A DNA stretch of 64,000 nucleotides, from NCBI RefSeq assembly GCF_014650895.1, contig NZ_BMVV01000024.1, positions 58,562 to 122,561 of the forward strand. The letters are read 5' to 3'. A program made the translations under genes and the position numbers. This DNA comes from Streptomyces omiyaensis. GTDB taxonomy: Bacteria; Actinomycetota; Actinomycetes; Streptomycetales; Streptomycetaceae. Below are positions 16,446 through 24,158 of this stretch, one piece after another. Each line of letters begins with the position of its first letter. Positions within the stretch are counted from its first letter, which is position 1. The notes beneath the pieces are model-generated. The model made no database searches and had not been told where the DNA came from. It was given only the letters and a program-made list of their open reading frames with translations.

Positions 16446-16739
16446 GTGACAGAGCACGACTCGGTACTGGCCGGCATGGGAGAGGCCACATGGTCGGCGG
16501 AGGACGGAACCGCCTACGAGGTCGCCCTGGAAGGGACCCATCACGTGGTCGGCGCCTACTCCCGCCTGATCGCAGAGGCGGAAGAAGCCGGCGACACGGA
16601 GCGGGCCCGCATCCTCGGCGAGGAGCAGGGCGCGTGGGCTGCCAGGCGAGCTGACCTCAGTCCGGCCGATCGAGCGACGGTGGACGCGGTCACGGCCGAG
16701 TGCACCCAGGAGCTCGCTCGCCTCCGGGATCTGCGGTGA
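16446..16739 (+). CDS. Antitoxin partner of zeta toxin 1
   Basis: 97 residues, acidic and almost entirely helical (EVALEGTHHVVGAYSRLIAE, RAILGEEQ-like heptads). It starts at GTG 16446 and its stop overlaps the toxin start (GTGA, 16736-16739), the typical antitoxin-first order. It shares the pattern TAYE-x9-VVGAYS-x-IA with the antitoxin at 19568-19879 (TAAYEAAIEAV then VGAYSARIA). The family is the helical antitoxin of actinobacterial zeta modules, not the classical epsilon sequence. It would bind and silence the kinase. Confidence 0.82.
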   Translation: MTEHDSVLAGMGEATWSAEDGTAYEVALEGTHHVVGAYSRLIAEAEEAGDTERARILGEEQGAWAARRADLSPADRATVDAVTAECTQELARLRDLR

Positions 16740-17800
16740 CGGACGTCGACCGGACCCTGTACGTCCTGTCGGAGGCCGAGAACGAGCGGATCTTCCGTGA
16801 GCGGATCGTCCCTCAGACACTGGACGGCACCCCTCAGCAACGGCCGCTGGCCATCATCGTCTCGGGGCAGACCGGTGCGGGAAAGACCGCGATCACCTCG
16901 CTGGCCACGGGTGCGCTCGCGGGCCGGGGCAGGTCGGTGAACATCAACCTCGACACCTACAAGCCGTACCACCCGAAGTTCGACGCGCTGATGGTGGCGG
17001 ACGACACCACCGCCGGCGCATACACCAGCATCGACGGCCACCGCTGGATGGAGAAGGCAGAGGCCTACGCCATCCAGCAGGGCTTCGACATCGTGCTGGA
17101 GTCCGCGATGCGCAACCCACGGGACTTCGAGGAGCCCGCCGCCCGGCTCCGCGCGGCGAACTACCGGGTGGAAGTGCCCGTGGTCGCTGTCCACGAAGCG
17201 GTCAGCCGGTGGGGCGCTCTGGACCGCTACCTCCAGCAGGTCGAGGCCTTCGGCCAGGGCCGGATGATCGACCGTGACATCCACGACGCCTGCTACCAGG
17301 GAGTCGTACGGGCGACCGGCCGCCTGGACGCCGAGCTCCTGGCCAACGCGGTGTTCGTCGTGCGCCGCGACGCGAGCGTCGTCTACAGCAACCACCTGAC
17401 CGTCGACGGCCGGTGGCTGAAGGAACCGGGCACCCCGGAGGCCGTGACGGGGGAGCGGAACAGGACCTGGACCGAGCAGGAGACGCGCGTGTTCGCCTCC
17501 GGGACGAGCCGGACGCTTCAACGGATCGAGGCTCTGCCGCCCGAGATGCGGGAGGCGGCCCGACGCGAGTTGGGGGCGATCGCCGAGCTCGCCCGCCCGC
17601 TGGTCCACCCGGCGGCCGAGGCAGCGGTGCAGCGTTCCCTGGGAACGCTCTGGCCGGCGGCGGCGCCCTCGGTGCGCGCCGTCGTCGCACGCAGCCGGTC
17701 CACCACCGCGGCCCGAGGGCCGGTCGGCACTCCGCGCCACGGGGCTGCACCGCGAGCAGCCGGTCCTGACCCGCAGCGCCGCCAGGGCATGGGTCGGTAG
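16736..17800 (+). CDS. Zeta-type toxin kinase 1
   Basis: 354 residues. The Walker A motif is IVSGQTGAGKTAITS, about residues 40-54. The zeta-specific DTYKPYHPKFD loop and LESAMRNPRDF follow, then a lid region. Zeta toxins phosphorylate UDP-N-acetylglucosamine and block cell-wall synthesis in plasmid-free segregants. The last 55 residues are outside the kinase and carry VARSRSTTAAR (around 17687-17716) followed by a basic, Pro-rich end. A very similar tail occurs in zeta 2 and in the giant protein. Coupled to its antitoxin. Confidence 0.9.
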   Translation: MTDVDRTLYVLSEAENERIFRERIVPQTLDGTPQQRPLAIIVSGQTGAGKTAITSLATGALAGRGRSVNINLDTYKPYHPKFDALMVADDTTAGAYTSIDGHRWMEKAEAYAIQQGFDIVLESAMRNPRDFEEPAARLRAANYRVEVPVVAVHEAVSRWGALDRYLQQVEAFGQGRMIDRDIHDACYQGVVRATGRLDAELLANAVFVVRRDASVVYSNHLTVDGRWLKEPGTPEAVTGERNRTWTEQETRVFASGTSRTLQRIEALPPEMREAARRELGAIAELARPLVHPAAEAAVQRSLGTLWPAAAPSVRAVVARSRSTTAARGPVGTPRHGAAPRAAGPDPQRRQGMGR

Positions 17801-17827
17801 AGCCCCTGTAGCCGCCGAGAACATGTG

Positions 17828-17856
17828 CCGTATGACCCCAAATCGGGGCCATACGG
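17828..17856 (+). terminator. Terminator after zeta module 1
   Basis: Hairpin CCGTATGACCCC / GGGGCCATACGG with one mismatch in 12 bp and a 5-base loop, followed by an AT-rich stretch. It lies 28 bp after the toxin stop. Confidence 0.75.
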
Positions 17857-18019
17857 GCAACATTTATGGTGCTGCGATTGTTAGAGCGTGCTGCTTATTG
17901 AGCTTTCGATGTGTACATTAGTGGCACCGCTTAGCGCACTGATTAGTACGCTAGGTTGCAGCTCAATTGAATATTCCGCCGCAGCAAACTAGATTGCCGG
18001 TCCTCCGAATGTAAGCAGC
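17857..18019. other. AT-rich intergenic island between the zeta modules
   Basis: No gene. Base composition drops sharply compared with the flanks, with runs such as CAATTGAATATTCC and repeated TTAG steps (TTAGTGGCACCGC, TTAGCGCACTGA, TTAGTACGC within 17919-17952). It may be a recombination or regulatory site; nothing specific is recognised. Confidence 0.5.
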
Positions 18020-18090
18020 CGAGGCCCGACGCAATCTTTCGCGACGGGCCTCGACCGCCGTCCGGGCTCGCTTCCGACGGGCCCGGACGG
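18020..18090 (-). terminator. Tandem hairpin terminators for the 43-aa gene
   Basis: The first hairpin is 18020-18053 (arms CGAGGCCCGACGC, one mismatch in 13). The second is 18058-18090 (arms CCGTCCGGGC / GCCCGGACGG). Both lie immediately after the stop of the small minus-strand gene at 18093-18224. Confidence 0.8.
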
Positions 18091-18092
18091 TG

Positions 18093-18224
18093 TTACATCG
18101 TCTTCTCCAGGAAGAAGACGAGCAGCGGTACGTACGGGCCGAACAGCTTCAGGGCCTGCACGACAAGGGCTTTGACCCGCTTCCGCCGGTCTCCGCCACC
18201 GCCACCATCCTGCGCGGAAGACAT
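18093..18224 (-). CDS. Small membrane-associated peptide, 43 residues
   Basis: Starts ATG 18224 with AAGGAGA at ideal spacing and ends TAA 18093. The N-terminal half is Gly-rich and polar, then basic (DRRKRVK), and the second half is a hydrophobic segment (ALVVQALKLFGPYVPLLVFF) ending LEKTM. Two strong terminators follow directly, which supports a dedicated transcript. Small Gly-plus-single-helix proteins recur on this plasmid (21227, 29019, 37975). Function unknown; it could be a small toxin or a membrane modulator. Confidence 0.7.
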   Translation of the reverse strand: MSSAQDGGGGGDRRKRVKALVVQALKLFGPYVPLLVFFLEKTM

Positions 18225-18455
18225 GAGCTGTCTCCTTCCCCCTCAAGAGGGCCGCACCGCGCGGTCCCTCGTAGCGGCGGGCCGGGGGGTGGTTCCTCCG
18301 GGCCGCCACTATGAAAGGCAGCACAAGTCCGTCCGTAAACTCGGGGTATGCAGGAACTGAAGCCTATCCGAGTGGAAGTGCGCGGATGAGTGATTGCTGA
18401 AAAATATACGTCCGGATGGGTGACTTATCGGCGGGGAGCTCAGGTTCGTGAAAAG

Positions 18456-18488
18456 CAGTGGGCCCGGCCGTCCAGGCCGGGCCCACTG
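18456..18488 (-). terminator. Terminator after zeta module 2
   Basis: Perfect 14-bp arms (CAGTGGGCCCGGCC) with a 5-base loop. Read on the minus strand it is followed by CTTTT, so it is a standard intrinsic terminator for the gene ending at 18510. Confidence 0.9.
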
Positions 18489-18509
18489 CCGAAAGCGCCA
18501 GCGTTGGAG

Positions 18510-19571
18510 TCACCGGCTTCGTCCGCGCCCGGTCTCGGGCCCGTCTGACCGGTGCTGGTGCGGCTGTTGCCTGGAGCCGGGGTCCTGGGCCGGACCGCGC
18601 TTAGCCTGGCCCGGCTTTCGGGCGGCGGTGGTGCTGCGGGACCGGGCGGCCGCGGCGGACGGCCGGGCCGCCGGCGGGGTGAGGCGCTGGGCGTCGGCGG
18701 GCAGCAGGATCGGGGCCGCGCTCTGCTCGATCCGGGCCATCCGCTCCGGCCACTCCCCGCCGAGCCCGCGGCTGGCCTCGCGCAGCCGCAGCTGGGTCTC
18801 GACGAAGCCGGTGCTCTCCGCGGCGGCAAGAGGGCGGGTACGTTCGGTCTCGACCGCGTCCCGCAGGGCCGGCGGGGCCGTCCACTGCCCGGTGCCGTCC
18901 AGGCTGTTGGTGTAGCGGGGCTTGCTCTCGCCGCGGCGGTAGACGCTCGCCAGGTCGACCAGGGCGCCTCGGTCGACGCGGTCGGCCAGGTCGAGGGTGC
19001 CCTCGAAGGACTCGTCGGCGTTGGCCTGGACGGTGAGGCGTCCCTGCCCGCGGTCGGCGAGCTGCTCGAAGTACCGGTTGACGATCCCCTGGTCGCTGAG
19101 CGCCTTCGGCACACCCATGAACAGGCCCTCGATCCGGGCGCCGGACTGCCGGTAGGCCCGCATCTTGTCCTCCACGGCCTGCGCGTTCTGCGAGGTCTCC
19201 TGGATGATCGCGTGGAGCCCGTGGGAGCGGACGTACTCCTCGGCCTGGGCCATCCAGGCCCGCCCGTCGGCCCGGGTGTAGGCGGCCATGAGGGTGTCGT
19301 CCTGCGCCATCAGCTCGTCGTAGGCCGGGTGGTAGGGCTTGTAGAGGTCGCTGTCGATGTCCGCGAACCCGCCGTGCCGGTTGAGGGCGGTCGCGACCAT
19401 CTCCGTCACCTTGCTCTTGCCGGCGCCGGGCTGGCCGACGAGGAAGACCACGGTGGGTGTCTCCTGCGGCGTGCGTCCCTCCAGGAGGTCGGGGACGATC
19501 CGCTCGCGGAAGATCCGCTGGTTCTCCGCCTCCGGTAACCGGTAGCGCTCGACTTCGGCCGGGTCGATCAC
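18510..19571 (-). CDS. Zeta-type toxin kinase 2
   Basis: 353 residues. Walker A is FLVGQPGAGKSKVTE (about residues 43-57), with DSDLYKPYHPAYD and QETSQNAQAVED as the zeta substrate loops. It is about as long as zeta 1 and clearly homologous but diverged (PEAENQRIFRERIVPDLLEG against SEAENERIFRERIVPQTLDG). Its C-terminus again carries ARSRSTTAAR (18618-18647) and then a basic, Gln/His-rich tail. The ATG overlaps the antitoxin stop (19568-19571). It converges on zeta module 1. Confidence 0.9.
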   Translation of the reverse strand: MIDPAEVERYRLPEAENQRIFRERIVPDLLEGRTPQETPTVVFLVGQPGAGKSKVTEMVATALNRHGGFADIDSDLYKPYHPAYDELMAQDDTLMAAYTRADGRAWMAQAEEYVRSHGLHAIIQETSQNAQAVEDKMRAYRQSGARIEGLFMGVPKALSDQGIVNRYFEQLADRGQGRLTVQANADESFEGTLDLADRVDRGALVDLASVYRRGESKPRYTNSLDGTGQWTAPPALRDAVETERTRPLAAAESTGFVETQLRLREASRGLGGEWPERMARIEQSAAPILLPADAQRLTPPAARPSAAAARSRSTTAARKPGQAKRGPAQDPGSRQQPHQHRSDGPETGRGRSR

Positions 19572-19879
19572 GCGGTTCCCTCCCGGACCTCGCGGGCGAG
19601 CCGCGCGTAGTGGTTCCGGGCGTTGGCGATCTGCTCCCGGTCGCTGGAGCGCAGCTCCTCGCGCTCGCGGGCGAGCCGGGCCTGGGCGGCGCGCGCCTCC
19701 TTGATGACCGCCTGGTCGGGGTGCGGCTTGGCCTCCTCGGCGGCGATGCGGGCGCTGTAGGCGCCGACCGCGCCGTTCACCGCCTCGATCGCGGCCTCGT
19801 ACGCGGCCGTCTCCTCGTTGGACCAGTCATGCGGCTCCAACGCGTGCGTGATGGAGATTCCGTTGCTGGGTGTGGTCAT
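19568..19879 (-). CDS. Antitoxin partner of zeta toxin 2
   Basis: 103 residues, helical and charged, with SNEETAAYEAAIEAVNGAVG and a C-terminal coiled segment (QARLAREREELRSSDREQI). GAGGAGG lies 6-7 bases before ATG 19879. It is homologous to the antitoxin at 16446 in the TAAYE and VGAYSARIA blocks. It should neutralise the kinase encoded immediately downstream. Confidence 0.82.
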   Translation of the reverse strand: MTTPSNGISITHALEPHDWSNEETAAYEAAIEAVNGAVGAYSARIAAEEAKPHPDQAVIKEARAAQARLAREREELRSSDREQIANARNHYARLAREVREGTA

Positions 19880-20112
19880 GCAGGCCTCCTCAAAGACGCT
19901 GATCATTGTGGTGGACGGGGGACATGCCGGGACGGTTCTCTCCCGTGTTGGCCGGACAGGTCCTCGGCAGTTTCTTACGGATCACTGAGGCGCTGCGGCA
20001 CGGGAGCCCCCTCGTTGTGAGGAGGAGCCCCGGGCCGGCGCGGTGGCCCGCCGGGCACCGTTTACGCGTACCGCCCCGCCCGGTCCAGGCACGGGCGCGC
20101 CGGCGGCCGCGC

Positions 20113-21081
20113 TCACCCGGAGACCGGCCGCGGGTAGATCGGGATGTGGATCTCCCCGCCGCCGCAGTCGTAGTCGGTCCACTCGTGCTCGGGGGCGAGC
20201 ATCCATCCGTTGTCCGTCGCGGCGCGCACCGTCTCCCGGACCGCCTCGGTCCTGCTGGGGTAGTCCCCGAGGTTCACGGACGCGAGGGGCCTGCCGAGGT
20301 CGGAGGTGTAGGTGTCCACCGACGCCCCCCACGTGTCGGCCTCGATGTGCATGATCAGGAGGTGCGTGGCCTCCAGACCGGCGCGGGCGGCGAGTTTGAG
20401 GTAGCGGACGTGATCGGTCTGCATCACCAGGCCCTCGTACTCCGGGAAGTAGCTGCCGAGGTCCTCGTACGCCTCCGGGTCGCCCTGCTGGGCCCTGCGC
20501 AGTGCGGCGACGGCATCCGCGATCCGCTCGGGGGCCAGAGCGTCGTCCATGGACATGGTGGCGGCTGTCGATGTGGGGTCGATGTCGGGCAGGTCGTGCA
20601 CCTCGGCGAAGCCCTCCCGGAGCAGGGCCTCCGCAGTGGCCTCTCGGGCAAGGCCGTGCTGCCAGCGCAGCGTGGCCTCGGGGACACGGCGGTCGTCCGA
20701 CCGCTGCGCGTTGCGGGCCAGGCAGGTGTCGAGGTCGACCGGGAAGCGCAGGGCGAAGGCCGGACGCCCGTGGCGACGGGCATGGTCCAGGAGGCCCGCG
20801 CGGACGTGCGGCTCTACGTTCGTGCTGTCGACGAACACGCTGCGGCCGGCGGCCAGGTGCTCGTTCAGCAGGTTGTGCTGCCAGGCGACGGCGACCGGGG
20901 TCATCGACTGGTCGCCCGGGTTGCCCCCGCTGATCTCCCGGCGCAGCTCGTCCAGGCACACCACGACGTCTACCGGGAACCGGGCGGCGGCGGTCGACTT
21001 GCCCGAACCGGCGGGCCCGACGGCGACGAAGAGAGGGCGGGGTTCCAGCTGCGGCCGGTTGTTCCCCATGAAGTCGTTCAT
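20113..21081 (-). CDS. P-loop kinase of the polynucleotide-kinase/zeta superfamily
   Basis: 322 residues. Walker A is VGPAGSGKSTAA (about residues 21-32). The kinase-specific CLDELRREISG-NPGDQS box and STNVEPHVRAGLLDHAR match the predicted-kinase group related to T4 polynucleotide kinase. R-rich lid residues follow (RSDDRRVPEATL). The C-terminal 130 residues are an additional alpha/beta domain of unknown role. It stands beside two zeta modules but has no obvious antitoxin and lacks the shared RSRSTT tail. It could act in RNA or nucleotide phosphorylation. Confidence 0.82.
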   Translation of the reverse strand: MNDFMGNNRPQLEPRPLFVAVGPAGSGKSTAAARFPVDVVVCLDELRREISGGNPGDQSMTPVAVAWQHNLLNEHLAAGRSVFVDSTNVEPHVRAGLLDHARRHGRPAFALRFPVDLDTCLARNAQRSDDRRVPEATLRWQHGLAREATAEALLREGFAEVHDLPDIDPTSTAATMSMDDALAPERIADAVAALRRAQQGDPEAYEDLGSYFPEYEGLVMQTDHVRYLKLAARAGLEATHLLIMHIEADTWGASVDTYTSDLGRPLASVNLGDYPSRTEAVRETVRAATDNGWMLAPEHEWTDYDCGGGEIHIPIYPRPVSG

Positions 21082-21206
21082 CCTTGTGCCTTTCCGGTGT
21101 TCTCCGGCGCGACCTGCGGGTCGCTGTCCGTGCCGTTGTTGTGGTCGTCGTCCTCGGCCAGCCGCTGGAGCGCGGCGGCCACCGCGACCGTCGGGGCAAG
21201 CGCCAT
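21078..21206 (-). CDS. Possible 42-aa leader peptide coupled to the kinase
   Basis: ATG 21206 opens a short frame with a hydrophobic start (MALAPTVAVAAALQRLAEDD) and a polar end. Its stop overlaps the kinase ATG (TGA at 21078-21080 against ATG at 21079-21081). No clear ribosome binding site is seen, so translation is uncertain. The overlap style matches real neighbours on this plasmid. Confidence 0.35.
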   Translation of the reverse strand: MALAPTVAVAAALQRLAEDDDHNNGTDSDPQVAPENTGKAQG

Positions 21207-21226
21207 GGCGGGGAAGGGGGGCCGGG

Positions 21227-21418
21227 TCAGCGCAGGGCCACCCAGAGGATCCAGATGAAGCCGAGCGCGGCGACCATCTCAGCGAGGGCGATCGCCGCGG
21301 TCCGTCCGCCCATGGTGCCGGAGGTGATCCGCTCGGCATTCCTCTTGACGAGGGCGTACGCAATGGCCAGGGTGAGCAGCGCCTTGAGCGCCCAGAGGAC
21401 CGCTTCCAGGGTTTCCAT
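21227..21418 (-). CDS. Small two-helix membrane protein
   Basis: 63 residues with two hydrophobic helices (LEAVLWALKALLTLAIAYAL and a C-terminal ALAEMVAALGFIWILWVAL). GAGGAG is well placed before ATG 21418; ATG 21443 is an upstream alternative. Function unknown, likely inner membrane. Confidence 0.7.
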   Translation of the reverse strand: METLEAVLWALKALLTLAIAYALVKRNAERITSGTMGGRTAAIALAEMVAALGFIWILWVALR

Positions 21419-21483
21419 GTGTGTCGACTCCTCTTGAGGCATGAGGGGGGAAGGAGGGGAGGGACCGGTGCACGGCCCGTGAG

Positions 21484-21936
21484 TCAGGAGTCGGCCGCCG
21501 GCGGGGCGCCGTTGATCCGGAGCAGCGCCTCGCGGAAGACGGGGACGAGCTCCTGGTCCATCCGGTAGGCGATGTTCTGGTGCCAGGAGGGGTTGTTGGG
21601 GTCGGCGACGGGCGAGATGGCCGCCGGGGTCCCCTCCGGCAGCCAGCCCTTGCGGATGCCGCGGTCGACGGCCCGCTTCAGGGAGTTGGCGGGGCCGTTG
21701 AGGGCGCCGACGACGCGGCGGAGGTGGTCGGCGTCGAGGTAGCCGTCGCCCTCCACGATGACCATCTCGGCCATCCGGCGCGCGCCGGCGGTCAGGTCGC
21801 GGAGGTAGCGCTCGGCGCGGTCGGCGGTCCAGCCCGGCTGCACGGTGGTGACGGACAGCTTCGCGTTCTCCTGGGCGGCGAGGAGGATGACCTTCTCGGC
21901 GAACTCCTCGGTCGCGCCCTTGATGATGATCTCCAC
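21484..21936 (-). CDS. Uncharacterised helical protein
   Basis: 150 residues, starting VEIIIKGATEEFAEKVILLA. GGAGGGA precedes GTG 21936, which I prefer to the longer frame from 22068. A beta strand, an amphipathic helix (EEFAEKVILLAAQE), then helical regions with AERYLRDLTAGARRMAEM. No catalytic motif. It is divergent from the operon at 22167. Confidence 0.68.
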   Translation of the reverse strand: MEIIIKGATEEFAEKVILLAAQENAKLSVTTVQPGWTADRAERYLRDLTAGARRMAEMVIVEGDGYLDADHLRRVVGALNGPANSLKRAVDRGIRKGWLPEGTPAAISPVADPNNPSWHQNIAYRMDQELVPVFREALLRINGAPPAADS

Positions 21937-22076
21937 AGGATCCCTCCGTCGGATTCTTGCCCGGTTCTCCCCGTTCTCCATGGAGCATGCACCGCGGGGG
22001 ATCCCTCCGTCTAGACCGGGGAGAACATTGGCGGATTTCTGCACTCGTCCGAGTGACGGGAGTGGCACGGTCCGTA

Positions 22077-22108
22077 TCGGCTCGGATAATGTGCGATATC
22101 CGAGCCGA
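22077..22108. promoter_or_regulatory. Operator-like 12-bp inverted repeat upstream of the operon
   Basis: TCGGCTCGGATA (22077-22088) and its exact complement (22097-22108) flank an 8-base AT-rich spacer. It lies 59 bp before GTG 22167 and divergently from the gene at 21936, so it is well placed for a dimeric repressor acting on both. A smaller dyad CACTCG-TC-CGAGTG is at 22042-22055. Confidence 0.65.
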
Positions 22109-22166
22109 CAAACCGGACCTGACGCCAGGTCACTCCGGACCGGCCCAGCGAGAGGACAGTCCTGAA

Positions 22167-22814
22167 GTGTCCGAAGCTAAAAAGTTGCGGTGGACGGTAG
22201 ACGTCACCCTCAACGATGTGGACTCGCTCGTCAGCTTCCTGCGGGCTCAGATGCCCGAAAGCGACATCGGCTCCAGCGAACAGGCATACCGCACGCACTA
22301 CGCCCTGCGCACGGCGATCAACGTAGTGAGCCACAACGTCCAGTACCGGCTGGGCGAGGAGGCCATCGCCCACGCGAAGGAGAGGCCCGACTGGGACCTC
22401 GAACGCGCTCACACGATCCAGCGGAGCTGGGGTGACCTCGTGAACATCGCCAGAGAGTGGAAGGGAGTCGAGGGGTTCGACCACGAGCGCTGGGTGTACC
22501 GCGAGGTCGTCGACACCGAGGAAGAGGCGCCGGCAAGCCCGGACGAGACGGCGGAGCCCGCCGTCTTCGAGTACCGCATCCCCCGGGCCCGCGACGGCGC
22601 CGCCGAGGACATCGTCGTCGCCCGCAGCGCCGAACACCCCGAGTCCTGGGGCGTGTTCGAGGGCAGCACCCAGGGCTGGCACTGGGACGGCAGCAGCTGG
22701 CAGCACCCCTCCCTCACCGGCTCCAGCCCCTACCGGTACACCGAGCAGGACGCCCTCGCTGCCGCCCGCCGCTGCGCCGCCGCGCCCCGCAACCCCGAAG
22801 GGACCGACCACTGA
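22167..22814 (+). CDS. Uncharacterised operon protein A, tandem paralogue
   Basis: 215 residues. The first 120 residues (LRWTVDVTLNDVDSLVSFL then RSWGDLVNIAREWKG) are homologous to the next gene product. The rest is a separate beta-rich domain (EYRIPRARDGAAEDIVVARS, ESWGVFEGSTQGWHWDGSSW) resembling a small sensor or substrate-recognition fold. GAGGA precedes GTG 22167. It is first in a plus-strand operon of coupled genes running to 27721. Function unknown. Confidence 0.7.
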   Translation: MSEAKKLRWTVDVTLNDVDSLVSFLRAQMPESDIGSSEQAYRTHYALRTAINVVSHNVQYRLGEEAIAHAKERPDWDLERAHTIQRSWGDLVNIAREWKGVEGFDHERWVYREVVDTEEEAPASPDETAEPAVFEYRIPRARDGAAEDIVVARSAEHPESWGVFEGSTQGWHWDGSSWQHPSLTGSSPYRYTEQDALAAARRCAAAPRNPEGTDH

Positions 22815-23251
22815 TGCAGCAGGACCAGCAGCTCAGGTACACCGTCGACATCACCCACGCGGACGTGGACGCGATCGAGACATTCCTCGACTCCCACGCC
22901 GAAGCGCAGCGCGCCGCCCACCCACCCGAGACGGCCGAGCACCGGATGGCCAGCACCGTGCGCGGCCTCGTCCGGCAGTCCGCGTGGGACGCCCGGAAGG
23001 CACTGGACTTCATCCTGGACGACGAGCACTTCGGCGCGTACGGGAAGCAGGCCGACCTGAAGGAGTTGCACCGGCTGAAGTGCGCGTGGAGCGTGCTCGT
23101 GAAGGCGGCCGTGCCGTGGCAGGGCGAGGCCGGGCACGACACGAACCGCTGGCGCTCTACCGAGTTCACCGACCGTTCGGAGGAAGAAGCCGCCGAGCGG
23201 GAGCGCGTGGGCATGCGGGCGGCCGTGAAGGCCATGGAGAGGCGCGCGTGA
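22814..23251 (+). CDS. Uncharacterised operon protein B, tandem paralogue
   Basis: 145 residues. It shares with its upstream neighbour the opening LRYTVDITHADVDAIETFL, a central helical region (AWDARKALDFILDDEHFGAYG) and a VLVKAAVPWQGEAGHD end, but lacks the extra C-terminal domain. ATG 22814 shares a base with the upstream stop. The duplication is visible at protein level only. No known family was recognised. Confidence 0.72.
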   Translation: MQQDQQLRYTVDITHADVDAIETFLDSHAEAQRAAHPPETAEHRMASTVRGLVRQSAWDARKALDFILDDEHFGAYGKQADLKELHRLKCAWSVLVKAAVPWQGEAGHDTNRWRSTEFTDRSEEEAAERERVGMRAAVKAMERRA

Positions 23252-23421
23252 ACCCGACTGCAACTCCCGTGCGCCCCAGCCAACTTGAGCTGTTCCCAGT
23301 GCGAAGCCGACCGCGCGCGACAATCGAGTACGCCCGCCCCGACGGAGGCCCGCTCACCGACGCCGACTTCGATCACCTCGCCGCCCTCGCCAGGGCCGCC
23401 TCCACCCGAACGGGGGACTGA
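23248..23421 (+). CDS. Small coupled protein, 57 residues
   Basis: GTG 23248 overlaps the upstream stop (GTGA). The product has PSQLELFPVRSRPRATIEYA followed by a helical TDADFDHLAALARAAS. SQLELF-type motifs resemble sliding-clamp (beta-clamp) binding peptides (QLxLF), so a link to DNA polymerase or the clamp is conceivable. This is motif-level inference only. Confidence 0.6.
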   Translation: MNPTATPVRPSQLELFPVRSRPRATIEYARPDGGPLTDADFDHLAALARAASTRTGD

Positions 23422-23424
23422 CCG

Positions 23425-23505
23425 ATGCCGCTGAACGTCCCCGTCGCCCGCGCGTGGGTGCTGGCCCAGCCCCTGCCCAACCCCGTCACGGAGGTGCCCC
23501 GATGA
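23425..23505 (+). CDS. Possible 26-aa coupling peptide
   Basis: ATG 23425 lies 3 bp after the previous stop and the frame ends TGA 23505, overlapping the next ATG 23502 (ATGA). The sequence is hydrophobic and proline-rich (MPLNVPVARAWVLAQPLPNP). It may only serve to carry ribosomes into the next gene. Confidence 0.35.
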   Translation: MPLNVPVARAWVLAQPLPNPVTEVPR

Positions 23506-24158
23506 GCAGTACCGACGCCCTCGCCGCCCACCTGGAGTGGCACCCGTTCACCCACGGGCCGGACTGCGCCAAGCCCGCCTGGGAGATCGACCAGCAGACC
23601 GTCTTCGACAAGCGGCGCTCCCGCAGGAGCGGCCCCGAGCACTCCTGCCCCAACGAGGACTGCGGCCACCGCGACCACTACGACCGGATCGCCGTGCGGG
23701 TGCTGTGCCGCTCGTGCGGCACGGTGCACCTGATCAGCGGGGAGGAGCACCGTGTCGAGACGACCAGCACGGTGCGGACCGGGTATGGGCAGCCACCGAA
23801 GCGGGTGGCCGGGCTGTGGCTCTACCCCGGCCCGCCGCTGCTCGACCTGCGGGGGTACGACTCGCCCGGCGCGTACCTGTGCTCCCGCACGAAGGCCGAC
23901 CGGCTGGCGGAGGAGGACATCGTCGGCTTCATCAGCGAGGGGCGGGGCAAGCGCGGCGCCACCGTCTGGCACGCGGGCGTCGGCCCCGACTTCCGCCCGC
24001 CCGCCCGGGGCCTGTCCGGCTACGGCTACGCGACGTGGGCGAAGAACAGCGGCGAGAAGCCGTTCACCTCCGTCACCGCGGCGGCGAAGTGGGTGGCGGC
24101 GGAGCTGGACGCGGCCGCCGCCGAGCAGAGTGATGGCACGGCCGGCGAGGAGGGCTGA
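23502..24158 (+). CDS. Uncharacterised zinc-ribbon protein
   Basis: 218 residues. HSCPNEDCGHRDHYD and VLCRSCGTVH (about residues 47-77) form a probable four-Cys zinc site. A basic, Gly/Arg-rich middle and a C-terminal segment with YGYATWAKNSGEKPFTSVTA follow. Start and stop overlap those of the neighbours (ATGA at 23502; the next ATG at 24158). Likely nucleic-acid binding, not recognised further. Confidence 0.72.
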   Translation: MSSTDALAAHLEWHPFTHGPDCAKPAWEIDQQTVFDKRRSRRSGPEHSCPNEDCGHRDHYDRIAVRVLCRSCGTVHLISGEEHRVETTSTVRTGYGQPPKRVAGLWLYPGPPLLDLRGYDSPGAYLCSRTKADRLAEEDIVGFISEGRGKRGATVWHAGVGPDFRPPARGLSGYGYATWAKNSGEKPFTSVTAAAKWVAAELDAAAAEQSDGTAGEEG

